A stretch of DNA of 64,000 nucleotides from Erythrobacter aurantius. GTDB taxonomy: Bacteria > Pseudomonadota > Alphaproteobacteria > Sphingomonadales > Sphingomonadaceae. Of the stretch, positions 15,480 to 22,504 are shown in pieces. Below the pieces are notes generated by a model, which saw nothing but the letters and a program-made list of their open reading frames with translations, was not told where the DNA came from and searched no databases. A program made the position numbers and the translations under genes. Location of the stretch: NCBI RefSeq assembly GCF_023823125.1, contig NZ_CP090949.1:1264001-1328000 (forward strand), in the 5' to 3' direction. How positions within the stretch are numbered: the first letter of the stretch is position 1; the number at the start of each line of letters is the position of its first letter.

Positions 15480-16213
15480 CCGGCAATACCGAACGCGAGA
15501 TGCGCATTGCCGCCTATCTCGACGGCGCGATGAGCGATGCGGAATGCGAGCAATTCGAAGCCGAAATGGAAGCCGATGCCTCGCTGGCCGAAGATGTCGC
15601 CCGCTTGAGCGAAAACGACGCTTTGCTTAGGGAGGCCATGTCTCTCGATACCGATGGCGCGCTTGACCCAGCGTTCCTTGAGCGGATGGGGCTTGCCGAT
15701 GCCAAAGCCGGGTCGCCGCATCACCCGGCACCACCCGCGCCGGCCAACGACAATCCGCCATTCTGGAACCGCTGGGGCGTTCGCGCAGGCGCGGCAATTG
15801 CGGCTGGCCTTGCGCTTGTCATGACACACACACTGCCAGGTGGTGGAGGTCCGGTCATGGGCGATGCTCTTGAGGCAACGCCTTCCGGGCAGATGGCCGC
15901 GCTCGATAACGGAGCTACACTGACTCCGATCCTGACATTCGAAGCCGGGGATGGCCGCTTCTGTCGTGAGTTCGAATACAGGGCATCCAATGCGTCCTCA
16001 TCGTCTGGGATCGCCTGTCGATCATCCGGCGGGTGGGTGATTGAGGGCTGGAGCGATGATGCCGTCGAAATGCCCGACAGCAGCGAAATCGCGTTGGCTT
16101 CTGGGGGAGCGTCCGAAAATCTGGACGCCGCCTATGCAAGGCTTGATGCCGGGGACCCGCTGCCGATCGACCGTGAACGTGAAATCATCGTCAGCGGTTG
16201 GTCAGGAAAATAA
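15476..16213 (+). CDS. Membrane anti-sigma factor
   Basis: A 245-residue protein. The N-terminal cytoplasmic part (IAAYLDGAMSDAECEQFE, helices to about residue 60) looks like an anti-sigma domain, but the HxxxCxxC zinc motif is absent. A Pro-rich linker (82-93) leads to one membrane span at about 100-117, then a periplasmic domain of about 125 residues with two cysteines (near FCREF and IACRS). It overlaps the sigma gene by 4 bp, the usual cognate arrangement. The periplasmic domain is the expected signal sensor and the S8 protease a candidate regulator, which is inference. Confidence 0.8.
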   Translation: MTGNTEREMRIAAYLDGAMSDAECEQFEAEMEADASLAEDVARLSENDALLREAMSLDTDGALDPAFLERMGLADAKAGSPHHPAPPAPANDNPPFWNRWGVRAGAAIAAGLALVMTHTLPGGGGPVMGDALEATPSGQMAALDNGATLTPILTFEAGDGRFCREFEYRASNASSSSGIACRSSGGWVIEGWSDDAVEMPDSSEIALASGGASENLDAAYARLDAGDPLPIDREREIIVSGWSGK

Positions 16214-16225
16214 ATTGGCTTCCCC

Positions 16226-16253
16226 GGAATAAAGCATTCCGCGCTCCGTAGTC
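16226..16253 (+). promoter_or_regulatory. ECF-type promoter P4 for the repeat protein
   Basis: GGAATAAA at 16226-16233, twelve bases, CCGTAGTC at 16246-16253. The -10 octamer is identical to that of P1. It lies 51 bp before ATG 16297. A degenerate version, GGGATAAG-N12-ACGCA (17013-17037), precedes the next gene but is too weak to call. Confidence 0.65.
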
Positions 16254-16296
16254 GCTTCGTCCTTGAGACAACGAAGAAAGACAGATGGAGCAAGCT

Positions 16297-16914
16297 ATGA
16301 ATGGCAAGACAAGAGCTTCGGCATTCGCTTTCGCTGGCCTGTGCCTGACAGTGGTGCTGTCCGGCCCGGTGGCGGCCGAAGCGGGCCGCGAAGACCGTTC
16401 GGCAGGCGTGAGCGACTGCCGCGGTTGTGAATCGCCCGAGCGCGAAATTCGCCGCAGCCGGGAATCAGATGACCGCGGTTTTGACGATCGCGACAGGGTG
16501 CGCGATCGCGGTCGGGATCGTGAATTCGAGGATCGCACGCGCAGTCGCGGTGCAGACGATAGCCCCGGTGACATGCGTCGTGGACGCGGTGCCGATGATG
16601 GGCCGGGCGACATGCGCCGTGGACGCGGTGCTGATGATGGGCCGGGCGACATGCGCCGTGGTCGTGGTGCCGATGATGGACCTGGCGACATGCGCCGTGG
16701 TCGTGGCGCTGACGATGGCCCCGGTGACGATCGCCGCGGCCGTGGCGCGGACGACGGACCGGGCGACGATCGCAGTGGCCGCGATCGCGGACGGAGTGCT
16801 GACGACTCGATGGGCCGCGTCGATGACAGCGGCTCTGCCGCCGACACCCCTGGCGAGGGTCGTGGGCGTGGGCGCGGCCAAGGTCGCGGGCGGGGAGGAG
16901 ACAATTCTCTCTGA
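16297..16914 (+). CDS. Exported Arg/Gly/Asp-rich tandem-repeat protein
   Basis: A 205-residue protein with a signal peptide (about 1-27, ending PVAAEA) and a low-complexity mature part. After a CRGC pair, an Arg/Asp-rich stretch leads into six 13-residue repeats of the form GADDGPGDMRRGR (residues 85-162), then a tail with GRGRGRGQGRGRGG. Strongly alternating charge suggests an intrinsically disordered, polyelectrolyte-like surface or matrix protein; no family is recognised. ATG 16297 has GGAG 6 bp upstream. The gene follows the sigma/anti-sigma operon and has its own copy of the ECF promoter motif. Confidence 0.75.
   Translation: MNGKTRASAFAFAGLCLTVVLSGPVAAEAGREDRSAGVSDCRGCESPEREIRRSRESDDRGFDDRDRVRDRGRDREFEDRTRSRGADDSPGDMRRGRGADDGPGDMRRGRGADDGPGDMRRGRGADDGPGDMRRGRGADDGPGDDRRGRGADDGPGDDRSGRDRGRSADDSMGRVDDSGSAADTPGEGRGRGRGQGRGRGGDNSL
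16549..16782 (+). repeat. Six 39-bp in-frame tandem repeats
   Basis: Units start at 16549, 16588, 16627, 16666, 16705 and 16744 and encode GAD-D(S/G)PGD-(M/D)R-repeat units. The third-base differences among units show they are not a very recent expansion, but copy number may vary between strains. Confidence 0.85.
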
Positions 16915-16942
16915 CGGGGCCTGAGCCCATCGGGTCGCGGGT

Positions 16943-16973
16943 AGCCCCGGTTTGGAACAACCGGGCCGGGGCT
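16943..16973 (+). terminator. GC hairpin after the repeat-protein gene
   Basis: AGCCCCGG pairs with CCGGGGCT around a 15-base loop that itself contains CCGG/CCGG. No T run follows, so partial termination or mRNA stabilisation is as likely as full termination before the next gene. Confidence 0.4.
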
Positions 16974-17052
16974 GCCTTGCAAGTTTCGGAAATATTTTTC
17001 AAATCTCCCGCCGGGATAAGCGGGATCAGAATACGCAAACGGGGTGTCGAAA

Positions 17053-18018
17053 ATGAAGAATTCCATGAAGAGCGCCGTCGGTGCCGCGATAGTCGGCCTG
17101 TTCGTAGCGGCCACGCCGGCAATGGCGCAGCAAAGTGACGAAGACCAAAACACCGGCAGTTCGGGCAGCATCCGGATGAATACCGGTCTCAGCTATTCCT
17201 CGGGCGACTATGGCGAACTCGAGAACACCGAAGTCATCGGGATCCCGGTCAGCCTGACTTACAAGAAGGACGGTCTCAGGCTCCGTGTTTCGGTTCCGTG
17301 GGTCATGATCGAAGGTCCGGGGTCGCTGCTCGCCACGCCCGAAGGCCGGGACGCGTTCTTCGGTGACAGCGGTGGCGGCGGACAAGGTCGCGGGCGCGGA
17401 CGCGGACGTGGTGGCGATAGCGGCAATTCGGGTTCGGGTTCCGGCTCCAAGGACATCGAGGTCGAGGACGAGCTCGACGACGATGTGATCGACGATGACG
17501 ATATCGTCGATGAAGACGGCTTTGCCGGCCCGGACAACAGCCGCAGCGGTTTCGGCGATGTGAACGTGTCTGCGCTCTATTCTATCCAGCTCGCATCGGG
17601 CACCTATTTCGAGCCGGCAGTTGCAGTAAAGCTGCCAACAGCATCGCGGACCAAGCGGCTGGGCACAGGCGAAGTCGATGTTACGCTTAGCGCCGATCTC
17701 GTTCAGGAAATCGGCGATGCGACCCTGTATGTCCATGGTCGCCGCCGCCTTGCCGGAAAACCCGAAGGTTCCACCCTGCGATCAACTTGGGGCGCGGGTG
17801 GTGGTGCCAGCGTAAGGGCGACGGACGGTGTCTATATCGGAGCGGACTACTTCTGGCAGCAATCGGCCTTTGCCGGACGGCAGGCATCAAGCGAGGCTTC
17901 GGCATGGGCCAGCTTCCGCCTGAGTGAAGGTTTCAGCCTGACCACCTACGCCGGTACGGGCTTCAACGACAGCAGCGCGGACTTCTTCGCAGGGATGGCC
18001 ATCGGGAAGCGGTTCTGA
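17053..18018 (+). CDS. Outer-membrane beta-barrel protein with Gly/Arg and acidic inserts
   Basis: A 321-residue exported protein. The signal peptide ends near PAMAQQ (about 25). The mature part shows alternating strands ending in FAGMAIGKRF, with a C-terminal aromatic residue as in outer-membrane barrels. Between strands, about 108-165, are a GRGRGRGRGG tract, a Gly/Ser stretch and an Asp/Glu-rich run, probably one long extracellular or periplasmic loop. The Gly/Arg tract closely resembles the tail of the preceding repeat protein. A GTG at 17044 is an alternative start. Family unknown; porin or secretion-type transporter are possible. Confidence 0.75.
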   Translation: MKNSMKSAVGAAIVGLFVAATPAMAQQSDEDQNTGSSGSIRMNTGLSYSSGDYGELENTEVIGIPVSLTYKKDGLRLRVSVPWVMIEGPGSLLATPEGRDAFFGDSGGGGQGRGRGRGRGGDSGNSGSGSGSKDIEVEDELDDDVIDDDDIVDEDGFAGPDNSRSGFGDVNVSALYSIQLASGTYFEPAVAVKLPTASRTKRLGTGEVDVTLSADLVQEIGDATLYVHGRRRLAGKPEGSTLRSTWGAGGGASVRATDGVYIGADYFWQQSAFAGRQASSEASAWASFRLSEGFSLTTYAGTGFNDSSADFFAGMAIGKRF

Positions 18019-18182
18019 CCGCCCGGGCTCTGCCGGTACGCAGCAATCCTGAACGCCTCGCATGACATGGGTCGTGCGGGGCGTTTAACTTCTGCTCGCG
18101 CATATCGGGCGGGTGACAGCGATTGCCTTACCTATTCCTCACGAAGTTGGCCGATAGCTTCACCCACTCCCTTCATTGCCGC

Positions 18183-19271
18183 TTATGCAGTGGTATTTCC
18201 CTTGGACAGCGCCAGAAGTTCATTGCGGCGCCAACGCGCGGGTGACACGCCGAAATGCCGCCGGAACGAGCGCACGAAGGCAGTGTCGTCGCCATATCCG
18301 AGCCGCTTGGCAACCTCGTGAACGGCAAGTCTTCGATGCAGTAACAGGTCTTGCGCCATGGTGAGGCGGACCCGGTCAACAATGGAACGATAGCTGAACC
18401 CCGACCCCGCTAGATTGCGTGCGAGAGTGCGCTGCGAACGGTCGAGTGACCGGGCCACCTCTGCAAATTGCAGGATCCGGCCATGTTCCTTTAACGATGC
18501 CGTCACCGCCGCTTCTACCGCGTGGATGACCTCGGGGATGTCCGCGTTTGTGGGCCTCTCGTCGGTCTGACCCTGCCTCAGGATGCCTTCCCAAAAGTCG
18601 GGATTAAAGCCTGGGTTGGTGCGGGTAAGCGCTTCCTTCGGAATATCGATGAAGGGCTCCTGCGAGGACCGCACGATCCTGCAGGGAAATCTGCCAGCGC
18701 ACACTGGCGAGGATCGTACGATGCCGACCGTCACCTTGCCGAGAATATCCCGCCCCTCCTTCCTGAGTTCGATGAAGGATCGCACCACGGCAAGGACGAC
18801 GGCGATCAGCGTGCTTTCGTAAATGGGGCTGAAGGGTGCGATGTCAGGATCGATTGCCATAGAGAGCCGTACCGGGTCAGCGTTGTCGCAAAGTGCGAGA
18901 CTGATCGGTGGATTGGTTCGGTTGACGTTGGCGCTGAAGAACGAAAGCGCCGATCCGAGATCGGGTGCGGAGAGCACGGCGGTATCGCCCGGAAACCTTC
19001 CCCACTCGAAGATCATCTCCACGAGGCGTTCCTCCCCGATCCGTTCGATCAGGTTGGCGGTGGCCTTGAGGTCGTCAACCATGCGGATCCGGCGTGGCAG
19101 TTGTTTGCTTCCGGCATGGCTCGTGCCCTCCAAAAGCCAGTCGGGCCAGCCGATACTCTCCGCCCAAAAGGAGAGCATACCCGTGGGAACCTTGGAAAAG
19201 GCCTTGAAGGGATCTTTGCGCGAAAGTTCTGCAATGCACGCATCGAATCCGAGAGGGGCGGCGATATTCAC
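18183..19271 (-). CDS. AraC-family transcriptional regulator
   Basis: A 362-residue regulator with a GTG start. The N-terminal 200 residues resemble the Arabinose_bd-type domain found in OruR/ArgR-like AraC proteins. The C-terminal double HTH is clear: FAEVARSLDRSQRTLARNL then VAKRLGYGDDTAFVRSFRRHFGVSPARWR at about 320-348. Effector and targets are unknown. It is divergent from the small exported-protein genes that begin at 19505, with a 233-bp region between, so those are candidate targets. Confidence 0.9.
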   Translation of the reverse strand: MNIAAPLGFDACIAELSRKDPFKAFSKVPTGMLSFWAESIGWPDWLLEGTSHAGSKQLPRRIRMVDDLKATANLIERIGEERLVEMIFEWGRFPGDTAVLSAPDLGSALSFFSANVNRTNPPISLALCDNADPVRLSMAIDPDIAPFSPIYESTLIAVVLAVVRSFIELRKEGRDILGKVTVGIVRSSPVCAGRFPCRIVRSSQEPFIDIPKEALTRTNPGFNPDFWEGILRQGQTDERPTNADIPEVIHAVEAAVTASLKEHGRILQFAEVARSLDRSQRTLARNLAGSGFSYRSIVDRVRLTMAQDLLLHRRLAVHEVAKRLGYGDDTAFVRSFRRHFGVSPARWRRNELLALSKGNTTA

Positions 19272-19504
19272 GAAGCGTTTCCGACCACGAAGAATGCTTG
19301 AGGCAGATTAGTGTACTATTGGCATGAAATGTCAAATTAGTGGCAGAAGGTGTCGATGTATCTCATTGTCGGCATTGTTTAGTTTGCGAAGTGTTTCCGG
19401 AAGCAGCCGGGAACGACACGGTGAGCGGGTTCGATGACAGTGCCGGCTCAGTCCCGGGAAACATCCCCGGTCTGGATCGGCCGGGAAAATGGGAGCAGAC
19501 TACA

Positions 19505-20296
19505 ATGAACTCGATTGCCCGCTATCTTGTCTCCGCATCGGCGTGTGGTGCGCTTGTTGCGACCCCTGCTCTGGCTGAGAAGGCAAATGACCTGACCTAC
19601 CTGAACGGACGCAACGCGGCCGAAGTCGAACGCACGATTTACGACCGCGGCTTTCGCCATGTCAGCAGCCACCGCACCAGCGGCGGCTTTGCCAACAGCT
19701 ATTGGTGGCAGGAAAGGGGAGACAACTGCATTGTCGTCGAGACATCAGAGCGCAGCGGCCAGGTGATGACGATCAACGATGCGCCGAACAAGGATTGCGG
19801 CCATTCGGGCGGCATCAGCGGCGGAGAGGCAGCAGCCATCGGCGTGGGCGCAGTTCTGCTCGGCGCTTTGCTCGCGGGTGGTAAGTCGCATCACCGGGAA
19901 GGGCGTGACTACGACGAGACCCAGACCGCCGAATTCGATCGCGGCTATCGCGATGGGCTCCATCATGCGGGCTATCACAACTACAATCGCGATGATGCCT
20001 ATGCCCACGGCTATGAGAAGGGCACCGAAGAGCGCGAGGCGAACCTTCGCGATCATCACCGTCGCGGAGGATACGCTCAGGTCGCGCGCTTCGACGATTT
20101 GCAGAACGCGCGCGCTGCAGGCGGGATGAGCGAACTCGAGCGGCGCGGCTTCCGCCAGGTCGACAACTTCACCAGCGGCAACACACGCTATTCGATCCAA
20201 TGGCGGCCGGAATCCCGCCAATGCGTTCAGGTCACGATCGCCGACGGGCGCTTCTATGACCTGCGCGACATAGGCCAGCACCCCAATTGTCGCTGA
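19505..20296 (+). CDS. Exported glycine-zipper protein with an internal duplication
   Basis: A 263-residue protein. After a signal peptide (about 1-24) comes a domain of about 60 residues (LNGRNAAEVERTIYDRGFRHV... to VMTI), a glycine-zipper hydrophobic segment (GGEAAAIGVGAVLLGALLAGG, about 104-124), a His/Tyr/Asp-rich region (135-195), then a second, similar domain (LQNARAAGGMSELERRGFRQV... to FYDL). Both copies place an ERRGFR/DRGFR core before a W/Y-rich strand and one cysteine. Function unknown; the glycine zipper suggests membrane association. ATG 19505 has GGGAG upstream. Confidence 0.75.
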   Translation: MNSIARYLVSASACGALVATPALAEKANDLTYLNGRNAAEVERTIYDRGFRHVSSHRTSGGFANSYWWQERGDNCIVVETSERSGQVMTINDAPNKDCGHSGGISGGEAAAIGVGAVLLGALLAGGKSHHREGRDYDETQTAEFDRGYRDGLHHAGYHNYNRDDAYAHGYEKGTEEREANLRDHHRRGGYAQVARFDDLQNARAAGGMSELERRGFRQVDNFTSGNTRYSIQWRPESRQCVQVTIADGRFYDLRDIGQHPNCR

Positions 20297-20430
20297 CCGG
20301 CTTGGCAGCATGATCGTGACGGTGAGGGAAGCGACGGCGAACGCAGCGAAGATGGTCTGCGCTTCGTCCACGCCGCTTCCCGCACCCGTGATCAGCCAAG
20401 GCCCGAACGGATACTGACTGGAGATTGGAA

Positions 20431-21033
20431 ATGATGATGCGAGTGATGATTTGCTCGGCTGCGATTCTCGCCATGTCGGCCTGCGGTGGCGCAGAGAATG
20501 ATGCAACAGATGAGGGCGATGCTGAAGCCGCTGTCACCGTCATTCCCGAAAGCCTCGCGCCTTTCGGTGACGGGTATCCAAACGCAGGCGATGCGTGCCG
20601 GCGGCTCGGTGAAAGCGCAGCGACCTCGAACTATCTCGACGATAGCGCGCTGCTCGTCGGCTGTCCGGACGAGGCTTCTGCCGAAGCGCTCGGCGGGGAG
20701 ATCGTCGGCAATATCGAAGGCGTGCGGCTGGTCTCGATCGCGATGGGCGATGCCAATGTCGGTTTGGGTGAGAATGCCCCCGTTGAGGCAACTCCCGCCA
20801 CTCCCAGGGAGGTCGCGATCCGCGGGCCGAACAGCCTCGAAACCCGCTGCAGCGACAGGGTTGCGCAAGAGACCGGAGCGCGCGTGACCGGGACCAACCG
20901 CATCGAGGAATCAGAAGCGGCTATCGCAATCTACGTCAATGTCGATGGCGCCCAAGCGCCGTGGCGTTGCCTCGCCTATCGGGACGGCACTGTCGGCGAG
21001 GTGATGTATACCGGAAGCGAAGGCGCGCTCTGA
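20431..21033 (+). CDS. Hypothetical lipoprotein
   Basis: A 200-residue protein with a lipobox (AMSACGG, cysteine near 18), an acidic linker, then a compact domain with cysteines in GDACRRLG and VGCPDEAS, and a second part with SLETRCSDRV and PWRCLAYRD. The NSLETRCSDRV...CLAYRDGTV part looks like a small beta domain seen in other proteobacterial lipoproteins, but I cannot name it. Three ATG codons in a row begin the frame. Same strand as its neighbours, probably co-transcribed with the 21076 gene. Confidence 0.75.
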   Translation: MMMRVMICSAAILAMSACGGAENDATDEGDAEAAVTVIPESLAPFGDGYPNAGDACRRLGESAATSNYLDDSALLVGCPDEASAEALGGEIVGNIEGVRLVSIAMGDANVGLGENAPVEATPATPREVAIRGPNSLETRCSDRVAQETGARVTGTNRIEESEAAIAIYVNVDGAQAPWRCLAYRDGTVGEVMYTGSEGAL

Positions 21034-21075
21034 TTAGAGTGCCGGATGACGCAGGAAGAAGGTGAGAAGGCGATT

Positions 21076-21564
21076 ATGAGAAAGAACAGATTGGTCGTGG
21101 TCGGCTTGCTTGCCGGAAGTCTCGCGGCGTGCGGAGGAGCGCAGGGCGATGAAGCGGGTGTAAGCGCTGCGGAAGGAGCGAAGACAGGCGAAGTCGTCGC
21201 AGATGCCAACAACGGGCCTCCACCGCCGCCCGATATGCCCGACCCTATCTCGCCGGGGGACGAATACAGCGCGACCACGATCCTGCCCTGCGGTTTCGAC
21301 GGCGCTGCTCCCGAAATGCGCTGCAATGCAGGCGTCAAGCGCAATTGGGGTGAAGACGGCACCACTCTGGTCGAAGTGTTCAAGCCCGATGGGCGCAAGC
21401 GCGCGATCTTCTTCCAGGGAACCACCCCTTATGGCGCGGATAGCGCCCAAGCCGACGGCTCGGCTGGTTGGGACTTTGAGGTCAGCCGCAAGGAAGACGA
21501 GGTGACGATCAGTTTCGGGCCGGAAACCTACGTCATCGTCGATGCACTCATAGAGGGCGGATGA
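21076..21564 (+). CDS. Hypothetical lipoprotein
   Basis: A 162-residue protein with a lipobox (SLAACGG, cysteine near 19), a Pro-rich linker (PPPPPDMPDP, about 49-58) and a globular part of about 95 residues with LPCGFDG and EMRCNAGV, consistent with one disulfide. Family unknown. The start at ATG 21076 gives the signal peptide; an earlier ATG at 21046 would put charged residues before it. It follows the previous lipoprotein gene by 42 bp. Confidence 0.7.
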   Translation: MRKNRLVVVGLLAGSLAACGGAQGDEAGVSAAEGAKTGEVVADANNGPPPPPDMPDPISPGDEYSATTILPCGFDGAAPEMRCNAGVKRNWGEDGTTLVEVFKPDGRKRAIFFQGTTPYGADSAQADGSAGWDFEVSRKEDEVTISFGPETYVIVDALIEGG

Positions 21565-21677
21565 GGATTGCGTCTTGGGGAAGGTTGCAACTGGGCTGAT
21601 CCCGCTGATCGCGGAATTCAACAGCGCGATCTTGCCCAGCAGCACTCCTTCGATCCGGCTTTGATCGGAGCATCAGA

Positions 21678-22202
21678 ATGAAACTTGGACACACCCGGAT
21701 GGCCGCAGCGGCCCTGCTTGCGTTTGCGGCAGCGGCGCAGTCTCATGCGCAGGAAGGTGCGCCGGAGCCGCGCTGGGACTTCATCGCCTTCGAGGTCAAG
21801 AGCTGGGGCGAGACCGTGACTTCGTGGCGGATGGCTCCGGGTGTCGGAGGAAGCTGGACCGAGGCGCGCAAGGAAGCGGGCGAACCGCTCGGCAGCTACA
21901 CGCTTGTCTGGCACGAAATCGATGTAGACGCGCGACTCTATGGCGCGCTCGAAAGCGTACTCGCCCGTCTGCCTCAGCCCGCGCCCGATGCGAACGACTG
22001 CGACAACTTCATGACCGACTTGGCGTATGGGACCATCCGTCTGACCAAGGGCGCGACGACAACCGAGATCGCGTGGAACTCGGGCTGCATGGACGAAGAT
22101 TATGCGGACTTCATCGCGGTCCTGAGGGAAGCTGACACGCTTGTCGCCGAAGCCGGGCGCAAAGGCAGGGTGCTGCGTGAGGAGCGCGTTGCACTGGACT
22201 GA
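21678..22202 (+). CDS. Hypothetical exported protein
   Basis: A 174-residue protein with a signal peptide (1-24, ending SHAQ). The mature part opens with an RWDFIAFEVKSWG strand and contains cysteines in NDCDNFMTD and NSGCMDEDYAD that could pair. No membrane span or catalytic motif is seen. It is the last of four exported-protein genes on this strand; the next feature is the convergent tRNA-Val. I do not recognise the family. Confidence 0.7.
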   Translation: MKLGHTRMAAAALLAFAAAAQSHAQEGAPEPRWDFIAFEVKSWGETVTSWRMAPGVGGSWTEARKEAGEPLGSYTLVWHEIDVDARLYGALESVLARLPQPAPDANDCDNFMTDLAYGTIRLTKGATTTEIAWNSGCMDEDYADFIAVLREADTLVAEAGRKGRVLREERVALD

Positions 22203-22319
22203 GCCGCCAGACCAGACGGCTATCGGTAAGTATCGTGTCTCTGCCGGAGATGATCGAGACATTATCGGCCACGCGTTTGCAGGGAAACGCAGGCCATCTG
22301 TTCCAAGTCATCGAAAAAA

Positions 22320-22394
22320 TGGTGGGCGCGGCAAGGATTGAACTTGCGACCCCACCCGTGTGAAGGGTGTGCTCTACCACTGAGCTACGCGCCC
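22320..22394 (-). tRNA. tRNA-Val (anticodon CAC)
   Basis: A 75-nt cloverleaf on the minus strand: acceptor GGGCGCG/CGCGCCC, anticodon stem CACCC/GGGTG with loop TTCACAC giving CAC, T-loop GTTCAATCC, and an encoded CCA. Confidence 0.97.
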
Positions 22395-22504
22395 GTCCTT
22401 TGGCGGAAACGACCTTTTTGCCGTTTCACGGACAGGGGCGCGCAACTACTGCGGTGCGGGCTCTATTGCAAGCCTCTATCTACCCGGCATCTCGCGTGCG
22501 CGGC

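Noticed and set aside
17013..17037. Fifth ECF promoter before the outer-membrane protein gene
   Set aside because: GGGATAAG-N12-ACGCA keeps the spacing but mismatches both boxes; read-through from the repeat-protein promoter is as likely.
16295..17171. Long minus-strand ORFs opposite the repeat-protein gene
   Set aside because: They mirror the 39-bp repeats (SSAPRPRRMSPG text) and have no start signals or family match.
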